Of a stretch of 14,096 nt of DNA, positions 5,354-13,001 are shown piece by piece. Numbering within the stretch: the stretch's first letter is position 1; each line of letters opens with the position of its first letter. The DNA comes from Phycisphaerae bacterium. Lineage in GTDB: Bacteria; Planctomycetota; Phycisphaerae; Sedimentisphaerales; UBA12454. A program made the position numbers and the translations under genes. The notes below the pieces were generated by a model. It had not been told where the DNA came from. It saw only the letters and a program-made list of their open reading frames with translations, and ran no database searches. The stretch is taken from assembly GCA_028712345.1 (NCBI GenBank), contig JAQTQF010000017.1:1-14096 (forward strand). The letters run 5' to 3'.

Positions 5354-8104
5354 ATGGGGAATACTGCCTTATACTTAGGGAAAGACCCTAATGGTGTAGC
5401 TTACTATACAGACATTTATGCGGTCGTTGACATCCGTGACCTTAGCGGAACAGACTTTACACTTTATAGAATCAAGAAGGCTATAAATCCTGAAGATCCT
5501 AATGTCCCAGACCCCAATGAGGATTCCAGATATGACTGGACGAATGATCCTAACGGCTATTTTGAGGATGCAAATCTAATGTCATATATGAATCTTTATA
5601 AACATTCTGACGAACTTAACAAGAATGTTGTAATAGCTGGCTATGGTCCTCAGAGAATATTTGGAGAACATTGTTTGACATGCAAATATCCATATGAATA
5701 TGCTGTTGGATCTGGAACATTACATTGGGGGTATAATGATGTATATTCTATTGGCACAGGAACACTTAATTTGCATTACACTCCGGATGCCAATGAAGGC
5801 GATGTTCCAAATGAAGTTGGTGTAGGTGTTCTTGATTCAGGGACAGGCATTTACATATACGATGAAAATAACGATCAGTATAAGATAGCCTCTACTTTTG
5901 GGTATATAATTTGGTATATAATTGGTGGTCCTAGAGTAAGTGATTTTATAGATGAAATAGCACAAAATGTTGATGCTATGGGAACTCCAACATTTGCAGA
6001 TAAGATTCTTGGGGGCTTGATACAGGATGTTAATGTTACATACCAAATCGAAAATAATGAAGAAGAACTTAACCCAGTTGATCCCAATGCAAATGAAATT
6101 ACGATTACAGTAACAGTAGACGATCTGTATGAATTTGCTACCAACGGTGCAAGCCTACTCACATTGCATGTGGATGTACCAGATGAATTCGAGGATATGT
6201 TTGACCCAAATGATTTCACTTATGACTTCTGGAACGATACTTATTATTGCTATATTGATTTGAGTCAGATTAATCCAAGCAACCCTATATCGAAGTCCAT
6301 AACATTGCAGGTCAATTATATGGCTGAACCAATGAGCACAGTAGAAATTGATGTGACAACTACAATTGACGACTTAACAGAAACATCTGATGACATTTCC
6401 TGTGATATTACTAATTGGAGCGATCCTTGTAGTGTGTCAGGCGTAATCTATGTTAATGACGATGCTGCAATGAGTACCAGTGGTACAAGTTGGGAATATC
6501 CATATAAAACATTGCAGGACGCAATCGCAAGAGCCATCAAAACCGGTAGCGGTATTGATACAATATGGCTTGCCGCAGGGACTTATACAGCAGGTGAAAG
6601 CGAAAGCTTTACTATCGATAAGAGTATAGAAATATATGGTGGTTTTGTCGGTAGTGAATCTGATCCTGATGAGCGAAGCAATGTTTCTAATAAAACCATA
6701 ATTACGGTTTCTGATCCATGCCAGGATGTATTTTGGATGTCAACAGAAGATGCATCGCGGACTTATCTCCTTGATGGTCTTACAATAACCGGTTCAGGCC
6801 AAAGTGGCATATATCTTCGAAGAAATACACTTGATGTTCAGCATTGCGTAATCTCAGGCAATGGTGCAGGTGTAGCCGGAAATAATGCTACCCTTTCGGT
6901 TCAGGATAGTGTTTTAACATATAATGATCTTGGATTGGATATGTCATTCTCTGGAATCGCTATAGACAGAAGTGTATTTAGCTTTAATGGAGATGTTGGA
7001 ATTAAGATGAACGATAATGGCGTGTTTATCGGCAATTCTGTCATTTCAGAAAACATCAATGATGGGTTTAATTTTATTTCAACTGACACAACTGAGATAC
7101 TTAACTGTACTATTGTTAATAATTCTGGATATGGCCTCTATGGACTAAGTGGTAGCTCGACAACAAGGATAAACAATAATATCGTTTATGGCAACTCAAA
7201 CGACACTATCCCAACAGGTCAGTATATTAATGATAATGTTCAAAGCGATCCTAATTTCTGGTTCCCGTATGTCGGGGAGAGTAACTATGTTCAGTATCAG
7301 TTAAGCCCCGACTCTAATAACTGCATAGATTCAGGGAATACTATGCTTGTCGGGTACTATTCGCTTGACCTCTATGGGCAAGACCGTGTTGAAAATAGTA
7401 CGGTAGATATCGGTGCGGTTGAATTTTTACCAGTTGCAGACTGTGACTTCAACATAGACGGTATAGTTAATTTCATCGACTATTCTGAATTTGCCGGAGT
7501 CTGGTACCTTGATTCAAATGATCCGAACTATAATGTCAAATATGACTTTGACACTGACGGAAATATTGATGTTAATGACCTGTGTGTCCTTGCAGAAAAC
7601 TGGTTATATGGAACAATGTCAACTGGCACAGTAACTTCAACATACCAAGTTGATTTCGGTTACAGAGTTCCTGAAATCGGAATGATGATGATGTCGCTTC
7701 CAAAATTCGAAATCGAATCTATAAGCAGTGCATTCGTCCTTGATGGAACTCTTTTGGAAATATTTGATTTTGAAGAAAAGCAACCAGCACAGACTTTTAT
7801 CGAAGAAAGTGCTATTAGCTTATATTCGAAGGCCAAGGACATCTCCGTTGATAAGCGTTTTGAAATTGCAAAGAGCAAGCTTGATATTTCTAAACTTGCT
7901 ACGCAAGAAACGAGTACCCCATACATAGTTCCGAAGATCAACCTTGTCCAGCAAGAGCGAGAACAGAGATTGCAACAGATGAAAAACGGACATATCCTTC
8001 TCGACTGGCTTGATGAGATATGGCAGAGCGGCGATTTGGCCGGTTCGATGACACAAGAAGAATATCAAGAATTTAGGGGATCTATTGAGAATTCCGAAAA
8101 ATAG
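5354..8104 (+). CDS. Trypsin-like protease / beta-helix (choice-of-anchor Q) / dockerin multidomain protein, 5' frame-shifted
   Basis: This 916-residue frame is the main part of a secreted protein whose signal peptide and catalytic His lie upstream in a shifted frame. Residues 1-180 complete a trypsin-like S1 domain: GTDFTLYR holds the Asp (D34), VIAGYG and LHWGYN follow, and LDSGTGIYI holds the Ser (S162). Numbered from 5094 with the frame restored, the triad is H76, D121, S249, with the same 45-residue His-Asp spacing as chymotrypsin. Residues 215-360 are beta-sandwich-like with few landmarks. About 363-695 is a right-handed beta-helix, opening IYVNDDAAMSTSGTSWEYP and ending NCIDSGN with VDIGAVEF, the choice-of-anchor Q pattern. 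About 696-765 is a dockerin with two calcium loops (DFNIDGIVNFIDY, DFDTDGNIDVNDL). A 150-residue tail with charged helices follows, unusual because dockerins normally end the protein. Role inferred: extracellular protease or adhesin. ATG 5354 has no good RBS. Confidence 0.82.
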   Translation: MGNTALYLGKDPNGVAYYTDIYAVVDIRDLSGTDFTLYRIKKAINPEDPNVPDPNEDSRYDWTNDPNGYFEDANLMSYMNLYKHSDELNKNVVIAGYGPQRIFGEHCLTCKYPYEYAVGSGTLHWGYNDVYSIGTGTLNLHYTPDANEGDVPNEVGVGVLDSGTGIYIYDENNDQYKIASTFGYIIWYIIGGPRVSDFIDEIAQNVDAMGTPTFADKILGGLIQDVNVTYQIENNEEELNPVDPNANEITITVTVDDLYEFATNGASLLTLHVDVPDEFEDMFDPNDFTYDFWNDTYYCYIDLSQINPSNPISKSITLQVNYMAEPMSTVEIDVTTTIDDLTETSDDISCDITNWSDPCSVSGVIYVNDDAAMSTSGTSWEYPYKTLQDAIARAIKTGSGIDTIWLAAGTYTAGESESFTIDKSIEIYGGFVGSESDPDERSNVSNKTIITVSDPCQDVFWMSTEDASRTYLLDGLTITGSGQSGIYLRRNTLDVQHCVISGNGAGVAGNNATLSVQDSVLTYNDLGLDMSFSGIAIDRSVFSFNGDVGIKMNDNGVFIGNSVISENINDGFNFISTDTTEILNCTIVNNSGYGLYGLSGSSTTRINNNIVYGNSNDTIPTGQYINDNVQSDPNFWFPYVGESNYVQYQLSPDSNNCIDSGNTMLVGYYSLDLYGQDRVENSTVDIGAVEFLPVADCDFNIDGIVNFIDYSEFAGVWYLDSNDPNYNVKYDFDTDGNIDVNDLCVLAENWLYGTMSTGTVTSTYQVDFGYRVPEIGMMMMSLPKFEIESISSAFVLDGTLLEIFDFEEKQPAQTFIEESAISLYSKAKDISVDKRFEIAKSKLDISKLATQETSTPYIVPKINLVQQEREQRLQQMKNGHILLDWLDEIWQSGDLAGSMTQEEYQEFRGSIENSEK

Positions 8105-8125
8105 AGTTTTTTAAGGTTTGAACGC

Positions 8126-8155
8126 AAAAGGCCGGTCTAAAACCCGGCCTTTTTT
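8126..8155 (+). terminator. Strong intrinsic terminator ending the secreted-protein block
   Basis: AAAAGGCCGG (8126-8135) pairs perfectly with CCGGCCTTTT (8144-8153) over an 8-nt loop, and the T-run extends to 8155. It lies 22 bp after the stop of the protease/dockerin gene. Confidence 0.9.
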
Positions 8156-8209
8156 CTGGTACCTCAAAAGAGTTGATTTTTTGGTTCAAAGCATATATCC
8201 TGCTCTGAA

Positions 8210-9133
8210 ATGACGATTACATTTAACTGTCCCAAGTGCGGGTTTGTTTGTGCCTTTAAAGATGTTTATGCAGGCAGGCGGGCGAGGTGTCTAAAATGCG
8301 ACCAGGTTTTCATAATACCGGCCGGCGATAACCAAAAAGCCGAAAAAGTCAAACCCCCAAAAGAAAACGAAGACCCGCTGGGCGGGTTTTATGAGGCGGT
8401 TTTCAAAAACACACTATCGGCAATTTTCAATAAGCAGGGCATTGCGACGCTTGTATTTGTCTTGCTCGTTACGGCTCTAAGATTTTTTACTATCCATCTT
8501 GATTTCTCGGTATCCATAAGAAGTGCATATGGCGAGGGTTTTTCAATTCATATTCCTATAGGCTGGGCGGCTGCGTTTTTTATCTGGGGCGGGCTTTTCT
8601 GGGTCTATGCTGAAATAATCTATTCCACCGCCTTTGATGTCGAATTCCTGCCGGAGATTATTTTTGAAGGCGGGGGCGGATATGTGCTTAAGGTTCTTGG
8701 TTCCATATACGCATTTATTGTTGCGCTTCTGGTATCGCTTCTGCCGGCTATTGCCGCAAGGCTGGTTTTCGGCTGGTTTGGCATTAATTCCCGTTGGGCG
8801 GTTCTACTCTTTGTCGTATTAGGATTGTTTTTGTTTCCTATGGCGGTTTTGACGGTGAGTATCGGCAGGGACCTGACGATGCTGTTCAGATTTGATTATT
8901 TCTTTGGGCCAATAAAAAGGGCATTTGGGCATTACCTCTTTATCGTGGTATTTTTAATCGTTGTCTGGCAGTTGCAATATATGAGCAATAACTACGGCGA
9001 CATCAAAGGCAGGCCGGTTAGTATAATATTTTTGAATCTTTTCTTTGTTCTTGCGATACAGATATTGGCGATTACGGCTATGAGGATTATGGGGCTGTTT
9101 TACAGGCATTTTGCCTGCTATTTTAAATGGTAA
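8210..9133 (+). CDS. Zinc-ribbon, multi-pass membrane protein, function unknown
   Basis: The first ~40 residues form a zinc ribbon: FNCPKCGF with cysteines 7 and 10, then RCLKCDQVFIIP with cysteines 27 and 30. This resembles the MJ0042-type finger frequent in planctomycete membrane and regulatory proteins (family recalled, not searched). A charged linker with KVKPPKENEDPLGG follows, then about six membrane helices (near residues 78-98, 115-140, 162-187, 195-218, 240-256, 270-292), so the product (307 residues) is an inner-membrane protein with a cytoplasmic zinc domain. No catalytic motif is visible and I cannot name a function. The ATG at 8210 has no clear Shine-Dalgarno. It stands alone between two terminators (8155 and 9236). 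Confidence 0.82.
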   Translation: MTITFNCPKCGFVCAFKDVYAGRRARCLKCDQVFIIPAGDNQKAEKVKPPKENEDPLGGFYEAVFKNTLSAIFNKQGIATLVFVLLVTALRFFTIHLDFSVSIRSAYGEGFSIHIPIGWAAAFFIWGGLFWVYAEIIYSTAFDVEFLPEIIFEGGGGYVLKVLGSIYAFIVALLVSLLPAIAARLVFGWFGINSRWAVLLFVVLGLFLFPMAVLTVSIGRDLTMLFRFDYFFGPIKRAFGHYLFIVVFLIVVWQLQYMSNNYGDIKGRPVSIIFLNLFFVLAIQILAITAMRIMGLFYRHFACYFKW

Positions 9134-9152
9134 AAACATCTTCTGTTTGCAG

Positions 9153-9236
9153 GTCATTCTGAGACTTTAGCCGAAGAATCTATTGGTCGTAATAGTTGAG
9201 ATTCTTCCCCCTAAGGGGTCAGAGTGACAGTTTTTT
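9153..9236. repeat. HSERSE-type palindromic repeat that can act as terminator
   Basis: GTCATTCTGA (9153-9162) and TCAGAGTGAC (9219-9228) are inverted with one mismatch, and GAAGAATCT (9173-9181) with AGATTCTTC (9199-9207) perfectly. Six T follow at 9231-9236. This is the widespread dispersed intergenic repeat whose translation gives HSERSEES-type peptides in many bacteria. Its position after the zinc-ribbon gene and the T-run suggest use as a transcription terminator. A related fragment is at 3863-3883. Confidence 0.7.
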
Positions 9237-9276
9237 ATGTCTTTTCAACAGAGCAATAAAGAGTTAAAATGCCAAT

Positions 9277-10233
9277 ATGAGTAATAAGGAACAAAAAACC
9301 GGACATATATTCGGCCCCGTGCCTTCCCGCCGGCTCGGCCGGTCGCTGGGGATTGACCTTGTGCCGTACAAGACCTGCTCGTATGACTGCCTGTATTGTC
9401 AGATAGGACATACCACCGAAAAAACGGCGGCAAGAAAAAATTGGGTCGATACAGACGAAATCATTGCCGAGCTTGAGACCAAACTCTCAAGCAGGCCGGA
9501 TTATATTACTCTGAGCGGTTCGGGCGAACCGACGCTGTTTGCTGGCTGCGGTGAACTGCTCGAAAAGATAAAAAATATTACCGATATTCCGGTAGCGGTT
9601 ATAACCAATGGCTCGATGCTGTCCGAAAAGCAGGTTCGCGCCGAACTGCTCGGTGCCGATTTGGTTGTTCCCTCGCTCGATGCCGGCGATGAGGAAACCT
9701 TCCAAAAGATAAATCAACCCTGTTTCGATATAACATTTGACAGGGTATTAGCCGGGCTGATTGAATTTCGCAGGGAATTTAAGGGTAAATACTGGCTCGA
9801 AGTTTTTTTTATAGATGGTTTGAACGACAACGACGAGCAGGTGGGCAAAATCGCCTCCTGTATTACTGCAATTGGTCCCGATAAGGTTCAGATTAATACG
9901 GTAACTCGTCCACCTGCCGACGATGTCAGGCCTGTGAGTCGCCAAAGGCTTGAACGGATAGCGAAAAAACTCGGACCCAATGCTAAGATTATTGCAGATT
10001 TTAAAAGTGAGGAACCGGCAACCGAATTTAAAGTTAAAGACGCTGATATAATTGAAATGCTCAAAAGAAGACCATGCTCGCTTGAAGATATAGCGGCAGG
10101 GCTTAAAATGCCGATAAATGAAGTGATTAAACATATTGAGGTACTGATGAAATCCGGTAGGATTGAAACGGTAATGCAAAACGGCAGGATTTATTATATA
10201 AAGACAAAAACCGCCGGTGAAACCGGCGGCTAA
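9277..10233 (+). CDS. Radical SAM protein with C-terminal winged helix
   Basis: A 318-residue 4Fe-4S enzyme that reductively cleaves S-adenosylmethionine. The N-terminus FGPVPSRRLGRSLGIDLVP leads into the cluster motif CSYDCLYC (C34, C38, C41). LSGSGEPTLF is the SAM-binding GGE-like segment (SGE here), VAVITNGS follows the barrel pattern, and PSLDAGDEETFQKINQP and VFFIDGLND mark later strands. The start resembles the COG0731-type Fe-S oxidoreductase group, but substrate is unknown. The last ~75 residues (MLKRRPCSLEDIAAGLKMP onward) look like a winged helix, suggesting regulation or nucleic-acid binding. An ATG at 9270 would give only three residues, so 9277 is the start; its RBS is weak. RACo-like protein follows 38 bp later, though a hairpin lies between. 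Confidence 0.88.
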   Translation: MSNKEQKTGHIFGPVPSRRLGRSLGIDLVPYKTCSYDCLYCQIGHTTEKTAARKNWVDTDEIIAELETKLSSRPDYITLSGSGEPTLFAGCGELLEKIKNITDIPVAVITNGSMLSEKQVRAELLGADLVVPSLDAGDEETFQKINQPCFDITFDRVLAGLIEFRREFKGKYWLEVFFIDGLNDNDEQVGKIASCITAIGPDKVQINTVTRPPADDVRPVSRQRLERIAKKLGPNAKIIADFKSEEPATEFKVKDADIIEMLKRRPCSLEDIAAGLKMPINEVIKHIEVLMKSGRIETVMQNGRIYYIKTKTAGETGG

Positions 10234-10242
10234 ATATTTTTT
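10211..10242 (+). terminator. Hairpin overlapping the radical SAM stop codon
   Basis: CCGCCGGT (10211-10218) pairs perfectly with ACCGGCGG (10222-10229) over GAA; TAA is at 10231 and six T at 10237-10242. The 7-nt gap between stem and T-run makes it a weaker terminator, perhaps attenuating expression of the next gene. A TTCGTG direct repeat (TTCGTGTTAA, TTCGTGGTTAA, about 10247-10268) follows. Confidence 0.45.
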
Positions 10243-10271
10243 GTTTATTCGTGTTAATTCGTGGTTAATTA

Positions 10272-11807
10272 ATGAATCAACAGCAATACAAGGTTAGATT
10301 TCAGTGCCGTCAGGCATCCCCAAGCGGACAGCAGGGCAGGACGGTTTATGTCCTGGCCGGGGCAAAGGTAATAGAAGCGGCAGCACAGGCCGGGATAATT
10401 ATAGAGACTCCCTGCGGAGGTGAGGGGCTATGCAAAAAATGTAAGATAAAAATCCTGTCGGGGCAAGATTCCGGTGAAGCTTTAGCTTGCCAGACGATAG
10501 TTGATGGGGATATGGTAGTAGAAGTATCGCCCAGTTCTCTGCTGACCAAATTGGATAAGATTACCGTTTCTTCTGATATGCCGATAGTTGAATTTGACGG
10601 CCAGCATCCGTGCGACAAAGAAAAATGCTGCGGTGTTGCGGTCGATGTAGGAACGACAACGCTGGCGGCGAGTTTGATTTACCTCGGCAAAAAAACCGAA
10701 GTTGCCGTCGCAGGCGCGATGAATCCCCAAATAAGCCTCGGCGATGATGTTATAAGCAGGATAAAATACGCTTCCAACGGCGGTCTGGCCGAATTGCAGG
10801 GAGTAGTCGTCAGTCAGGTTAACGAACTGATAGAGACACTTTGTAAGCAGGGCGGCGTTGACAGAGAAAACATCTGCGAGGTTGCTATCGCAGGCAATAC
10901 AACTATGGAGCATTTGGTCTGCGGGGTCAGTCCCGAATCGCTGGGCTATTTACCTTTTGAGCCGGTCTATCGCGGGGGAGACCAGCGCGATGCGGCAGAA
11001 CTGAAAATCGCAATAAATTCCAAAGGCAAGGTATATGTTTTTCCGATAGTAGGCGGGTTTGTCGGCGGCGATACCGTTGCCGGAATGCTCGCGGCGGATA
11101 TTTTAAATCAGCCTTCACCTTTGCTGTTTGTCGATATCGGAACTAACGGCGAAATAGTGCTCGTAAAAGACGGCAAAATTATGGCCGCTTCAACGGCGGC
11201 GGGACCCGCATTCGAGGGAGCGGGAATTTCCTGCGGAATGAGAGCAGCAGTCGGTGCGATTGAAAAAGTCAAATTCAGTAATAACGAGTGGGTATATGGT
11301 GTTATCGGAAATGTTGCCCCGACAGGTATCTGCGGCAGCGGGCTTATAGATATTACCGCTGAACTTCTTAATACTGGTATCGTTGATTCTTCAGGCAGGA
11401 TGAACAGGCCGGAGTTTGTTATCGCCGATAAGGTTAAGATTACGCAGAAAGATATTCGTCAGGTTCAGCTTGCTGTCGGGGCGATAAGGGCAGGGATAAA
11501 TATAATGCTTAAAAAGGCCGGCGTAAAGACGACAGAATTGAAAAAGGTTCTTGTAGCAGGGGGGTTCGGGAGTTTTATACGAAGAAATCACGCCCAGCGA
11601 ATAGGGCTTCTGCCGGGCGGTATCGAGCACGAGAAAATTTCGTTTATTGGCAACAGTTCGCTTGCTGGGGCGAAACTTTCGCTAATGTCGATTAAGGTAA
11701 GGCAAAGGGCGGGGGAACTTGCCGAGCAGACAAAACATACAACATTGTCCACCGAAGGCTGTTTTCAAAATGAATTCGCAGAGGCGATGATATTTCCCTC
11801 AGCTTAA
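10272..11807 (+). CDS. RACo-type corrinoid activation protein (2Fe-2S ferredoxin + ASKHA ATPase, DUF4445)
   Basis: RACo-type proteins use ATP to drive reduction of inactive cob(II)alamin to Co(I) in corrinoid methyltransferases. The 511-residue product has an N-terminal ferredoxin-like domain with C48, C54, C57 and C73 (PCGGEGLCKKC then ALACQT), the C-x5-C-x2-C-x15-C spacing of RACo. The middle carries CGVAVDVGTTTLAASLI near 120 (phosphate loop) and NPQISLGDDVISRI. The ASKHA-like ATPase part has VDIGTNGEIV near 290, AGPAFEGAGISCGMRAA and VAGGFGSFIRR. No corrinoid protein or methyltransferase gene is adjacent, so its partner must be elsewhere; activation of cobalamin enzymes such as MetH is an alternative. 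ATG 10272 has no visible RBS and could be leaderless. Its TAA overlaps nadD's stop by 4 bp. Confidence 0.9.
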   Translation: MNQQQYKVRFQCRQASPSGQQGRTVYVLAGAKVIEAAAQAGIIIETPCGGEGLCKKCKIKILSGQDSGEALACQTIVDGDMVVEVSPSSLLTKLDKITVSSDMPIVEFDGQHPCDKEKCCGVAVDVGTTTLAASLIYLGKKTEVAVAGAMNPQISLGDDVISRIKYASNGGLAELQGVVVSQVNELIETLCKQGGVDRENICEVAIAGNTTMEHLVCGVSPESLGYLPFEPVYRGGDQRDAAELKIAINSKGKVYVFPIVGGFVGGDTVAGMLAADILNQPSPLLFVDIGTNGEIVLVKDGKIMAASTAAGPAFEGAGISCGMRAAVGAIEKVKFSNNEWVYGVIGNVAPTGICGSGLIDITAELLNTGIVDSSGRMNRPEFVIADKVKITQKDIRQVQLAVGAIRAGINIMLKKAGVKTTELKKVLVAGGFGSFIRRNHAQRIGLLPGGIEHEKISFIGNSSLAGAKLSLMSIKVRQRAGELAEQTKHTTLSTEGCFQNEFAEAMIFPSA

Positions 11808-12448
11808 AATTCGTCATTCCCGCTGAGCTGATGTCCGAGCGTATAGAGTTTATGCTTTTGGATGTAGCTCAAGACAGCGGCGCTGACTATTTCGCTTATA
11901 TCTTGTCCATCGACAATTCTTCTGCGAATTTCCGTGCTGCTTATATCTATCAGCGGAGTCTGAATCTGATTTTTTCGCAATTTGTCAATAGCTTCAGGGC
12001 TGAGCTTGCCGGTCATAAAACTGAAATCCGGTTTTTCAAAACCGCCGCGATTCATAACGGAGAAATTGCACTCACTGAGAAGTTCTTCTGCTTTATACCA
12101 TTTTGGCAAATCCCCGAGCATATCGACGCCGAGAAGCCAGTAAAACTCGCAAGCTTTACCGAATTTCTGCTTAAGCTGCCTGACAGTATCTATGGTATAG
12201 CTTGGTTCGCCCCTGTTGAGTTCAATAGGGCTTATCTCAAAGAGAGCATTGCCGGCAACGGCGAGTTTGAGCATCGCCATTCTGTCATTGTCCATCGCCA
12301 GAGGCTTTTGATGTTTGTGCGGTGAACGCCTTGCGGGTATCAATATGACCTTTGATGCACCGATTTTCTCCACTGCCGCCAGCGAGACGGCAATGTGGCC
12401 GTTGTGAACAGGGTCAAATGTTCCGCCAAACAGGATTATCTTTTCCAA
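11804..12448 (-). CDS. nadD: Nicotinate-nucleotide adenylyltransferase NadD
   Basis: NadD makes deamido-NAD from nicotinate mononucleotide and ATP in the cytoplasm, the central step of NAD synthesis. Motifs are complete: GGTFDPVHNGH near the N-terminus with the nucleotidyltransferase H-x-G-H (HNGH), PARRSPHKHQKP for substrate binding, WLLGVDML, and ISSTEIRRR near the C-terminus for ATP. I chose the TTG at 12448 (MEKIILFGG, 214 residues) because GGAG is 6 nt upstream and the length fits the family; a TTG at 12466 (MKSETALEK) would add six residues but has no RBS. The gene is convergent with the RACo-like gene, its TAA overlapping the other TAA in the palindrome TTAA. Confidence 0.95.
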   Translation of the reverse strand: MEKIILFGGTFDPVHNGHIAVSLAAVEKIGASKVILIPARRSPHKHQKPLAMDNDRMAMLKLAVAGNALFEISPIELNRGEPSYTIDTVRQLKQKFGKACEFYWLLGVDMLGDLPKWYKAEELLSECNFSVMNRGGFEKPDFSFMTGKLSPEAIDKLRKNQIQTPLIDISSTEIRRRIVDGQDISEIVSAAVLSYIQKHKLYTLGHQLSGNDEF

Positions 12449-12478
12449 CGCGGTCTCCGACTTCAAAAAACGGGCAAT

Positions 12479-12809
12479 GTACGATAAGAAAGCAATAGCA
12501 TTCAGATAATTTCACAAACAAACTGTTGCATGTTTATAAAAAATTTTATCGATATTTTTTCAAAAAGCTCTTTTAAAAACAGTTTTTAGGTAAAAAATAT
12601 TATAACTCTAAAAAAAAGCTTGTCTTGGAGACTTTTTGCATATCAGCAATCCAATCCGAGCAGAGAACAAACATAGACTAATCATAAGACAAAGAACTCT
12701 ACAGCAAAAAATCTTTGATTTTCGCAAAATATCAAAGATTTTAATCCTTTTCAATAAAATCATTTTACTAAACCATAAAATGATAATCACGGCCGGAGGT
12801 TTTTCGATA
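12479..12809. other. AT-rich gene-free stretch with a long hairpin
   Basis: No convincing gene is present; both ORFs crossing it (one on each strand) lack a usual start or composition of a protein. The main structure is a hairpin at 12708-12742: AAAATCTTTGAT pairs perfectly with ATCAAAGATTTT (12 bp, 11-nt loop), and the loop itself holds ATTTT/AAAAT that can extend it. It may be a terminator (weak T-tail on both sides) or an operator-like palindrome. Confidence 0.5.
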
Positions 12810-12878
12810 ATGCCGAAGTCGAAGCGGATACATACGGATATTAAAGACAAAGTTATAAAAAATATAAAGAAATTTTAA
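12810..12878 (+). CDS. Candidate 22-residue basic peptide
   Basis: ATG 12810 has GGAGG (12795-12799 area) about 10 nt upstream and reads MPKSKRIHTDIKDK followed by VIKNIKKF, with 9 basic residues of 22, then TAA. It may be a small gene, a truncated HTH-like head, or chance; the upstream frame is open to 12636 but only from a TTG. Its interest comes from being next to the lysine-rich peptide gene at 13002. Weak evidence. Confidence 0.3.
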   Translation: MPKSKRIHTDIKDKVIKNIKKF

Positions 12879-12927
12879 CTAATTTGACGATAAGCTTGTA
12901 TGATAGGCGTACTTATGAAAAAAAACA

Positions 12928-12955
12928 TTGACAGAAACAACAGGTAATGTAAAAA
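12928..12955 (+). promoter_or_regulatory. Candidate promoter for the lysine-repeat peptide gene
   Basis: TTGACA (12928-12933) is a consensus -35; 16 bp later is TAAAAA (12950-12955), only 4 of 6 to the -10 consensus. It is 47 bp upstream of ATG 13002, a usual distance. Other -10 registers are possible in this AT-rich DNA. Confidence 0.4.
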
Positions 12956-13001
12956 GATATTAAATGATTAATCTTTTTTCACCGAAAGGAGGTGAATCCA
13001 G

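Noticed and set aside
11831..12325. 164-residue plus-strand ORF
   Set aside because: It lies antisense to nadD, whose motifs are complete in the other strand; it is a shadow.
12608..12850. 80-residue minus-strand ORF
   Set aside because: It crosses the 12708-12742 hairpin, has AT-driven composition, and no RBS or recognisable domain.
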